From assembly GCA_049800095.1 (NCBI GenBank), contig JBARJD010000059.1, positions 1 through 18,362 on the forward strand: a stretch of DNA of 18,362 nt. The letters run 5' to 3'. This document shows positions 7,894 through 12,911 of the stretch, piece by piece. The notes beneath the pieces were generated by a model. The model searched no databases. It had not been told where the DNA came from and saw only the letters and a program-made list of their open reading frames with translations. The DNA comes from JAKIWV01 sp049800095 (lineage in GTDB: Archaea; Thermoplasmatota; Thermoplasmata; Lutacidiplasmatales; UBA184). Both the position numbers and the translations under genes were made by a program. Every line of letters starts with the position of its first letter. Position 1 is the stretch's first letter.

Positions 7894-7918
7894 AGCGACG
7901 AGCAGGACCGTGGGGTCC

Positions 7919-8620
7919 TTAGGGTTGAGGGGGCCGGTCCGGCGGTACCTTCGGTTCCAGGTGGGCTTTCCGCACGACCAGCCGGGACGTGCTCCCCGCG
8001 TGTTCGGACTCCACGCGGTCGAGGACAAGGCGTTGGGTCCAGTCCGGCACGTCGGTGACGAGCGTCTCGTACTCCCCGCCTTCGCCGGCCACGTGGACGG
8101 TCCGCACCTCCCGGCTGCGTCGTTCGATCTCCCGTACCAGGTCGAGGTCGAGCCGGCGCCCGAGCAGCTCTGGCGTGAGGGGTTCTGCGGCCAGGTGGAC
8201 CAACCGGATATCGAGTCCGGCCCCGATCTCTTCGCGTACGACCCGCCCGGGGTCCTTCCCCCAGAGGGGCGAATAGAGAGGTCGTCCGAGAGAGAAGGTG
8301 ACGGACTGGAGCCGGCTCCATTGGTAAGTCGAGGCGACCGCGCCGGCGACGACCGGTCCCTGGGCTCCCGCCAGCGCGTCACGGACCGCGACAGCCTCGT
8401 CCTCTTCCGACGAGCCTCGGACCTCGACGGTTCGCGTCGCTTTCCCCCACGCTTGGGCCTGGAGCGCCACCATCGAGAGGTTCGGCGTGTGGAACATCAT
8501 GGACTCTGGATCGGCGGGCGCGAGGACCACGAGCTCGTCGACGTTTAGTCCCTGCGTATCGGCGAGATAGGCCGAATAGATGGAATCCTTTCCACCGGAG
8601 ACCAATGCGGTGACGGTCAC
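7919..8620 (-). CDS. dph6: Diphthine--ammonia ligase (Dph6-type ATP pyrophosphatase)
   Basis: A 233-residue enzyme expected to amidate diphthine on elongation factor 2, the last step of diphthamide synthesis. The N-terminal PP-loop SGGKDS is at 8-13, which binds ATP. The family-specific motif EGGEYET is at 170-176 and a YQ motif (AGAVASTYQWSR) is near 92-103. The chosen GTG at 8620 puts the PP-loop at the usual distance from the N-terminus and lies just after the purL stop, with GGGGAA about 6 bases upstream. A GTG at 8656 would add 12 residues and overlap purL. The C-terminus is proline-rich. Coupling with purL and the methyltransferase gene looks operonic. The enzyme family is secure; activity follows from the family. 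Confidence 0.88.
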   Translation of the reverse strand: MTVTALVSGGKDSIYSAYLADTQGLNVDELVVLAPADPESMMFHTPNLSMVALQAQAWGKATRTVEVRGSSEEDEAVAVRDALAGAQGPVVAGAVASTYQWSRLQSVTFSLGRPLYSPLWGKDPGRVVREEIGAGLDIRLVHLAAEPLTPELLGRRLDLDLVREIERRSREVRTVHVAGEGGEYETLVTDVPDWTQRLVLDRVESEHAGSTSRLVVRKAHLEPKVPPDRPPQP

Positions 8621-8633
8621 GGCGTTCCCCGGA

Positions 8634-10967
8634 TCAGCTTGGGAGCAGACCGCCACGCCAAGCCCCGTACAGTTCTATCAAGTCGAGGTCGGCCTCGACG
8701 TGCTCACCCCACCGGAAAATGCCCCCCATCGCCGTTACGGTGCCCAGGGGGGCGATCGCCTCGCCCCGGAAGCAGCGTTCGAATGTGTCGACTTTCGAGC
8801 GAGAAACTTCCACGGCCCATCGGGAGGCTCCCTCCGCCACCGCCGCCAGTCCCGGTCCCGGAAGGCCGGTGGCCGCCAGGTCCACCGAGAAGCCGAGCCC
8901 TCCGCCAAAGGCCATCTCGATCAGAGAAAGGGCCAACCCGCCATCCGAAACATCGTGCACCGAGCGGAGGACCCCCGCCTGGCCCGCCGACAGGAGCGCC
9001 TCGCCGGTCCGGCGGAGCCGGGCTGGCTGGGTCGGCGGGATCGGTTGCCCCTGGATCCGGTGGCGACGGGCCCATAGTGACCCGCCGAGCTCCGGCCGGC
9101 TCGTACCTACGAGGTAGAGCGGGTTGCCGACCTCCTTCAGGTCAACGGTGGTACAGTGACGGACATCGGGCACGATGCCGGTGGCGAGAAGTACCGGCGT
9201 GGGAGGGATCGCGGCTCCGAGGCCGCCGTTATAGAAGCTCACGTTGCCCGAGGGTACGGCGAGGTCCAATCCCCGAGCCGCATCGGCCAATCCCCGGACA
9301 ATCGCGGCAAACTGACCGAGCACGCGGGGGTCTTCCGGATTTCCAAAGTTGAGGCAGTTCGTGAACGCGTCCGGTCGGGCACCGACGGCGTAGAGGTTCC
9401 TTGCCGCCTCTTCGACAACCCACTGTCCGCCGCCGCGAGGGTCCTCGAGGCAAGCCCAGGGCTGTGCGGCCACGGCGAGCGCGAGACCCCTCCAGCTCTC
9501 CGTACGCGGGCGGAGCACGGCCGCGTCCCCGTGCGACGGGGAGGTTACCTGCCCCTGGAGGGGCTTGACGATCGTGTGGCCGAAGACCTCGTGGTCGTAC
9601 ATGCGGATCACCGGCTCCCGGGAGACGGAGTCCGGCGCGAGCGTCTGCCCGCGAATGAGCTCCGGCAAGCGGAGGTCCGGAACTCGCGCGGTCGCCCTGC
9701 GGTGTTCCGCTCGCGGGGCACGAGTGGGCCGGTGTCGGACGCCGGGAGCGACTCGGAAGCCGACGTCCAACTGTCCCGCCAGGGTTCCTTCGAACCGGAT
9801 CAGTTCGGTCCGTCCCTTGATCACGCGACCGATGTCAGAGGCGGGGACGTCCCAACGACGGAAGATCGCGAGCAAGGCGGGGAGGTCATTTGGCCGTACA
9901 TCAAGGAGCATCCGCTCCTGGGACTCGGAAACCCAGATCTCCCACGGGAGGAGCCCCTTCTCCCGGAGAGGCACGTGGTCGAGCTCGATCTCGGAACCGA
10001 AGCCGCCCGCATGGATCAATTCCCCCGACGCACTCGCCAGTCCGCCTCCCCCGAGGTCTTTGAGGCCTCGTACCAGCTTTCGGTCGAACGCTTCGATGCA
10101 GGCGTGGATGAGCGGCTCTTTCATGATTGGGTTTCCGAGTTGCACCGCCCCCCGCGACTCTGTCTCGCTCCGTTCGGTCAGTTCCCGGGAGGCGAACGAC
10201 ACTCCGCCGATTCCGTCCCGGCCGGTGAGACCCCCCACCAGCACGAGTCGATCCCCGACCGCTCGGGCTCGGTTGGGCAGCAGCCGGTTCTTGGGGAGGA
10301 ATCCCACGCAAGCCACGTTGACGAGGGGGTTGACGACGTATCCGGGGTCGAAGTAGATCCCTCCCGCGATGGTCGGAACACCGACCCGGTTCCCGTAGTC
10401 TCGGATCCCGGCGACGACCCCGTCGAACAGGTAGCGGGGGCTCTTGACCCCCGCCGGCAGGCTCTTGCGGGCCAGGTCGAGTGGGCCGAAGAACAGCGGG
10501 TCGGCCAACGCGATTGGTTTCGCGCCGACCGCGAGCACATCGCGTAGAATGCCGCCGATGCCTGTGGCAGCTCCGCCGTACGGCTCGACCGCAGACGGAT
10601 GGTTATGCGATTCGATCCGGAGGGCGTACGCGAAACCGTCCTCGAAGGCCATCACTCCGGCGTCACCGGTGCCCAGCACCCGGCGGGCCGGATGGAGCTT
10701 TCCGAACGCCGCGCGAAGGTACGGTCGGGAACTCTTGTAGCTGCAATGCTCGCTCCAACTCTGAGCAATTCCCGCGAGCTCCAGGTCGGTCGGGTCGCGC
10801 CCGGCCCGGAGATAGTACTGCCGAATTCGACGCAGCTCGACTTCGTCGAAACCCAGTTGGAGGCGGGCGGAGGTGCGGATCAAGGCGGCCCGACTTTCCT
10901 TCCGGAACGGGACCGTGGTCACGCCCGGCGCCCACTGGGGTTCCAGAGAAGTCGGGGGGCGCGGCAT
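8634..10967 (-). CDS. purL: Phosphoribosylformylglycinamidine synthase subunit PurL
   Basis: The 777-residue small-type PurL is the synthetase part of FGAM synthase, the fourth step of de novo purine synthesis. It works in a complex with PurS and the glutaminase PurQ. WSEHCSYKS with the conserved histidine H74 is present, followed by HNHPSAVEPYGGAATGIGG and DVLAVGAKPIALADP (ATP/Mg and substrate binding). The repeat half carries LVGGLTGRDGIGG and DLGGGGLASA. A later segment CLNFGNPEDPRV and HDVSDGGLALSL complete the AIRS-like duplication. The N-terminus is about 40 residues longer than needed, but GGGAGGGG directly before the ATG at 10967, 8 bases after the purS stop, supports the start. purQ is not in the window. 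The assignment is very secure. Confidence 0.96.
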   Translation of the reverse strand: MPRPPTSLEPQWAPGVTTVPFRKESRAALIRTSARLQLGFDEVELRRIRQYYLRAGRDPTDLELAGIAQSWSEHCSYKSSRPYLRAAFGKLHPARRVLGTGDAGVMAFEDGFAYALRIESHNHPSAVEPYGGAATGIGGILRDVLAVGAKPIALADPLFFGPLDLARKSLPAGVKSPRYLFDGVVAGIRDYGNRVGVPTIAGGIYFDPGYVVNPLVNVACVGFLPKNRLLPNRARAVGDRLVLVGGLTGRDGIGGVSFASRELTERSETESRGAVQLGNPIMKEPLIHACIEAFDRKLVRGLKDLGGGGLASASGELIHAGGFGSEIELDHVPLREKGLLPWEIWVSESQERMLLDVRPNDLPALLAIFRRWDVPASDIGRVIKGRTELIRFEGTLAGQLDVGFRVAPGVRHRPTRAPRAEHRRATARVPDLRLPELIRGQTLAPDSVSREPVIRMYDHEVFGHTIVKPLQGQVTSPSHGDAAVLRPRTESWRGLALAVAAQPWACLEDPRGGGQWVVEEAARNLYAVGARPDAFTNCLNFGNPEDPRVLGQFAAIVRGLADAARGLDLAVPSGNVSFYNGGLGAAIPPTPVLLATGIVPDVRHCTTVDLKEVGNPLYLVGTSRPELGGSLWARRHRIQGQPIPPTQPARLRRTGEALLSAGQAGVLRSVHDVSDGGLALSLIEMAFGGGLGFSVDLAATGLPGPGLAAVAEGASRWAVEVSRSKVDTFERCFRGEAIAPLGTVTAMGGIFRWGEHVEADLDLIELYGAWRGGLLPS

Positions 10968-10975
10968 CCCCTCCC

Positions 10976-11242
10976 TCAGTCCAAGAGCGGCGTCACGGTC
11001 ACGCGATGGATGACCGGGTTCGCCAGGAGCCGGTCGACAGCCTCGCGGGCCAACGCGTCGGCCCGGGCGCGCTCCACGTTCGCGAACTCGAGGAGATACA
11101 CTCGCGCTGTCGTCACCCGCGACACCGGGGCAATCCCGAGCAAGGCCAGAGATTTCTCCACCGTCTCGGCTTCCGGATCCATTACCCCGGGCTTCAGCTC
11201 GACTCGGATCTCGACGCGGAGCGTCCGATCGTTGCTGCCCAT
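10976..11242 (-). CDS. purS: Phosphoribosylformylglycinamidine synthase subunit PurS
   Basis: An 88-residue small subunit that bridges PurL and PurQ in FGAM synthase and helps channel ammonia. The pattern RVEIRVELKPGVMDPEAETV near the N-terminus is the PurS signature, followed by LALLGI and a V-rich strand RVYLLEF. The C-terminus NPVIHRVTVTPL also fits. The ATG at 11242 gives the normal length. An ATG at 11278 would add 12 residues but lies inside the probable TATA box (11277-11282), so I prefer the later one. It is the first gene of the minus-strand purine operon, 8 bases upstream of purL. Confidence 0.92.
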   Translation of the reverse strand: MGSNDRTLRVEIRVELKPGVMDPEAETVEKSLALLGIAPVSRVTTARVYLLEFANVERARADALAREAVDRLLANPVIHRVTVTPLLD

Positions 11243-11276
11243 CAGGATCTCTCGGCCGCTTCGAGCGTTTCCTCGC

Positions 11277-11282
11277 ATATTA
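11277..11282 (-). promoter_or_regulatory. Candidate TATA box of the purS-purL operon
   Basis: TAATAT on the minus strand, preceded by GGAAC, is centred about 37 bases upstream of the purS ATG at 11242. That gives a leader of about 11 bases. It is one half of a divergent promoter region with the plus-strand TATA box at 11360-11367. Confidence 0.45.
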
Positions 11283-11359
11283 GTTCCGACGGGCTCAGGA
11301 CGGCCGGGAGGTCGGCGGGAGAGCCCCCGGCACGGGGACCAATTTAGCCGCCCAAAGGC

Positions 11360-11367
11360 CTATATAG
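11360..11367 (+). promoter_or_regulatory. TATA box driving the plus-strand small-ORF transcript
   Basis: CTATATAG is a near-perfect archaeal TATA element, with an upstream CCCAAAGG that can serve as a BRE. Its centre is about 26 bases before position 11390. Transcription would therefore begin almost at the TTG (11392), 14 bases before the GTG (11404), of the small reading frame. It is the strongest TATA element in the window. Confidence 0.65.
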
Positions 11368-11403
11368 AGGTCGTTTTTCCGAACCGCGGGTTTGGGGGTA
11401 GGG

Positions 11404-11577
11404 GTGGAGGAGCTCATTTGCAGTGTCGAGTTTCTTCGGAGTCGGAGGGAGCTCGTCGCGCGCGTTTCGAGTGAAGCGGGGGGAGTGCGTGAATACCATG
11501 CGCCCGCCGCCGGCACAGTGATCGAACAGGTGGTCGACGACCTCCAAGAGGAGTTCGAATCGGCTCCGGTGACCTGA
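11404..11577 (+). CDS. Small unrecognised protein (57 residues)
   Basis: A short reading frame follows directly behind the strong TATA box. With the GTG at 11404 it gives 57 residues; a TTG at 11392 would add 4. GGGGGT lies a few bases before the GTG. The product has an N-terminal strand-like part (EELICSVEFL), a basic middle (RSRRELVARV) and an acidic C-terminal helix (VIEQVVDDLQEEFES). There is no signal peptide, membrane segment or zinc motif. Composition looks like a real soluble protein, not a GC-driven shadow. No family is recognised. The Lrp-domain gene follows after 91 bases on the same strand. Coding status is likely but unproven. Confidence 0.55.
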   Translation: MEELICSVEFLRSRRELVARVSSEAGGVREYHAPAAGTVIEQVVDDLQEEFESAPVT

Positions 11578-11651
11578 CGAGGGTCTCGCGGACACGGGGC
11601 CGCCCGCCACCGCCAGCGCCGTACACGTAACTGCCGATAGAAAGACCGAAC

Positions 11652-11657
11652 AGGAGG
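11652..11657 (+). promoter_or_regulatory. Ribosome binding site of the RAM-domain gene
   Basis: AGGAGG lies 11 bases before the ATG at 11669 and matches the anti-Shine-Dalgarno sequence fully. It decides the start. Its presence suggests this gene has a leader or is read within a longer transcript, unlike the nearly leaderless first genes. The rest of the 91-base gap holds no convincing TATA box. Confidence 0.6.
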
Positions 11658-11668
11658 CGAAGGTATCG

Positions 11669-12013
11669 ATGGAGAAACAAGGAACGAAGAGCAAGGGACC
11701 GGTCAGCGGAGCCGTCGAGAGTGCCTTCACCAAGGTCTGGGGAGATGAGCACGTCACCGCGCTCATCGCCCTGAAAGTGGAGACCTCGGAGGCCGATGGC
11801 GTTGCGGCCGAGGTCGCCCGATTCACCGAGGCCGAGGACGTCTTCCTGGTCACCGGCGACACCGACATCATGGTCAAGGTCACCTTCCCCCACTACGAGG
11901 AGCTCAAGGAATTCGTGCTCCACCGCTTGCCGGTGGTGAAGGGGATTCGCGAGACCAAGACGCTGCTCGTCGTCACCGCCTACAAAGAGGGAGGCGAGGC
12001 CCGTCGCGCGTAG
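11669..12013 (+). CDS. Stand-alone Lrp/AsnC ligand-binding (RAM) domain protein
   Basis: This 114-residue protein corresponds to the C-terminal effector-binding half of Lrp/AsnC regulators. A beta-alpha-beta-beta-alpha-beta ferredoxin-like pattern spans about 28-106: VTALIALKVE, a helix DGVAAEVARF, EDVFLVTGDTDIMVKVTF, helix EELKEFVLHRL and TKTLLVVTAYKE. The GDTDIMVK segment is the conserved glycine/aspartate turn that binds amino acids in the family. No helix-turn-helix precedes it; the first 25 residues are short, charged and probably disordered. Such proteins can assemble into octamers, bind amino acids, or pair with full-length Lrp proteins. It is followed after 24 bases by the UPF0147 gene. 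The fold is secure; the ligand is unknown. Confidence 0.88.
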   Translation: MEKQGTKSKGPVSGAVESAFTKVWGDEHVTALIALKVETSEADGVAAEVARFTEAEDVFLVTGDTDIMVKVTFPHYEELKEFVLHRLPVVKGIRETKTLLVVTAYKEGGEARRA

Positions 12014-12037
12014 GCGCCACGGGTTTCGATATCGTTC

Positions 12038-12349
12038 GTGACCGCCGCTGACAGCCGGGCTGTTCCGCCCGCCGTGCCAGAGCCGCCCGCCGGCTCCGGA
12101 AAATCCCTCGAGCTGGAACGCATCGCACAGTCCCTCGCCGCCCTCAGCGAGGACGGCTCCGTTCCGCGCAACATTCGTCGGGGCGCGCAGTCGGCACGCG
12201 ACGAACTGCTCAAGGTCGCCGTCGCGCTCGATCTACGCGTCGCGAGCGCGGTCTATGTGCTCGACGACTTGGCCAACGATTCGAACCTTCCCACCCACGG
12301 CCGCACCGCGATCTGGTCGATCATCTCGAACTTGGAGAGCCTCCAGTGA
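12038..12349 (+). CDS. UPF0147 family protein
   Basis: A 103-residue all-helical archaeal protein of unknown function. The core from about residue 27 matches the family: SVPRNIRRGAQSARDELL, then LDLRVASAVYVLDDLANDSNLPTHGRTAIWSIISNLE. The first 25 residues are an Ala/Pro-rich extension and probably flexible. GTG at 12038 is the first start after the upstream stop and is 24 bases from the RAM-domain gene. A later GTG at 12074 would remove most of the extension, so the start is not certain. The family is restricted to archaea. It lies just before tRNA-Lys and the RNA polymerase cluster; whether it is linked to transcription is open. Confidence 0.88.
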   Translation: MTAADSRAVPPAVPEPPAGSGKSLELERIAQSLAALSEDGSVPRNIRRGAQSARDELLKVAVALDLRVASAVYVLDDLANDSNLPTHGRTAIWSIISNLESLQ

Positions 12350-12368
12350 GCTACCGGCGGCGAAACCT

Positions 12369-12376
12369 GAAATACG
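12369..12376 (+). promoter_or_regulatory. Possible TATA box for tRNA-Lys (and perhaps the rpo genes)
   Basis: GAAATACG is the most AT-rich stretch between the UPF0147 stop and the tRNA. It is centred about 36 bases before tRNA nucleotide 1. A start about 26 bases downstream would leave a 10-base 5' leader for RNase P to remove. The match to a TATA consensus is only fair. Confidence 0.35.
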
Positions 12377-12430
12377 AGCCCCGGGTCGTGGCCCTTCGGA
12401 GCGATCGCGGGCCCGTAGCTCAGTTCGGTA

Positions 12431-12459
12431 GGTCGGCGGGTACGCTCGCCGACCCGACA
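12431..12459 (+). other. tRNA-Lys intron 1, in the D-loop
   Basis: About 29 bases; 31 under an alternative junction ending at 12461. GTCGGCG (12432-12438) pairs perfectly with CGCCGAC (12447-12453) around an 8-9-base loop. Exon bases TCGG (12425-12428) can pair with intron bases CCGA (12454-12457). This leaves a 3-base bulge TAG on one side and CAC on the other: the central part of a bulge-helix-bulge cut site. The outer helix is less regular than in intron 2 (D-stem plus a small internal loop), so the 3' junction is the less certain one. The position corresponds to about 20/21 of the tRNA. Confidence 0.82.
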
Positions 12460-12499
12460 CAGAGCATCTGGCTTTTAACCAGGCGGTCGGGGGTTCGAA

Positions 12500-12534
12500 C
12501 GAGCAGCGCCGCATCGGTCGTCGCGCTCCGGAAA
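12500..12534 (+). other. tRNA-Lys intron 2, in the T-loop (position 59/60)
   Basis: A 35-base intron with a complete BHB. The outer helix is the T-stem GGGGG/CCCCC. TTCG (12494-12497) pairs with CGGA (12529-12532), one G-U pair included. The bulges are AAC (12498-12500) and AAT (12533-12535). The inner helix is GAGC (12501-12504) with GCTC (12525-12528), continued by GCG/CGC past one bulged A. Cutting after the second base of each bulge joins A59 to T60 and restores a 7-base T-loop. Confidence 0.9.
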
Positions 12535-12569
12535 TCCCCCCGGGCCCGTTCCGCTCCGCTGGAGTCCAC

Positions 12570-12899
12570 ATGAGTCCCACCCGAGCGCGCCCCCGGAAAT
12601 CCGCCAAGGCCGTGAAGGCTCCGTCCCGGCGCGAGTTCCAGACCCATCACCTGATCCCGCCCCACGAACTGTTGAGCGAGGAGGAGGCGCGTCAGGTGCT
12701 CGACGAACTATCCACGCCGGTGGAGCGCCTCCCGAAGATCCTCGCGACGGACCCCGGTCTTCTCACCAACCCGGAGGTTCGCGCGGCGAAGGAGGCGGCC
12801 GAACCGCTCGCCGGCCGGATGGTCCGTATTCGACGTCCCTCCCCAACCGCGGGCGAGGCGATCACGTACCGGGTGGTCATCGCCAACCTGGGGGACTAG
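12570..12899 (+). CDS. rpoH: DNA-directed RNA polymerase subunit H (Rpb5 homologue)
   Basis: At 109 residues this is the archaeal form of subunit H, equal to the C-terminal domain of eukaryotic Rpb5, part of the lower jaw of the polymerase. The core from about residue 22 carries the hallmark HHLIPPHELLSEEEA, then LPKILATDP and, near the C-terminus, GRMVRIRRPSPTAGEAITYRVV. The first 21 residues form a basic extension rich in Arg, Lys and Pro. GGAG lies 6 bases before the ATG at 12570. It opens the rpoH-rpoB-rpoA1 cluster, the standard archaeal order, and begins 22 bases after the tRNA-Lys end. The assignment is very secure. Confidence 0.96.
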   Translation: MSPTRARPRKSAKAVKAPSRREFQTHHLIPPHELLSEEEARQVLDELSTPVERLPKILATDPGLLTNPEVRAAKEAAEPLAGRMVRIRRPSPTAGEAITYRVVIANLGD

Positions 12900-12911
12900 A
12901 GGTTCACTGTC

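Larger units (their letters stand above)
12409..12548 (+). tRNA. tRNA-Lys (anticodon TTT) interrupted by two introns, in the D-loop and T-loop
   Basis: The acceptor stem is GGGCCCG (12409-12415) with CGGGCCC (12541-12547), discriminator G at 12548; CCA is not encoded. The D-stem is GCTC (12418-12421) with GAGC (12462-12465). The anticodon stem is TCTGG (12467-12471) with CCAGG (12479-12483), and loop CTTTTAA gives anticodon TTT at 12474-12476. The variable loop is CGGTC and the T-stem is GGGGG (12489-12493) with CCCCC (12536-12540). Extra sequence interrupts the D-loop (about 12431-12459) and T-loop (12500-12534). Removing both leaves about 76 bases with normal landmarks (T8, A14, G18-G19, TTCGA). 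The anticodon loop has no intron. Two complete stems per arm argue against a decayed gene. Confidence 0.93.

Noticed and set aside
7894..8382. N-terminal extension of the methyltransferase frame
   Set aside because: This part is dph6 read out of frame (Ser/Arg/Pro-rich); the methyltransferase fold begins after it.
9156..10547. A 463-codon plus-strand frame opposite purL
   Set aside because: Antisense shadow of purL; no motifs.
11344..11923. Minus-strand frames of 169-179 codons opposite the small ORF and RAM gene
   Set aside because: They cross the divergent promoter or lie antisense to a recognised domain and show no family features.
12473..12478. TTTTAA as a TATA box for rpoH
   Set aside because: It is the tRNA anticodon loop and lies about 95 bases before the rpoH ATG, too far for the short leaders seen here, and nothing BRE-like precedes it.
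12409..12548. Reading the tRNA as a decayed or insertion-damaged pseudogene
   Set aside because: Every stem is intact and the extra pieces have BHB cut sites at both junctions, which chance insertions would not give.
12346..12573. A 75-codon frame covering the tRNA-Lys gene
   Set aside because: The sequence is fully explained by tRNA stems and introns; the peptide has no protein-like pattern.
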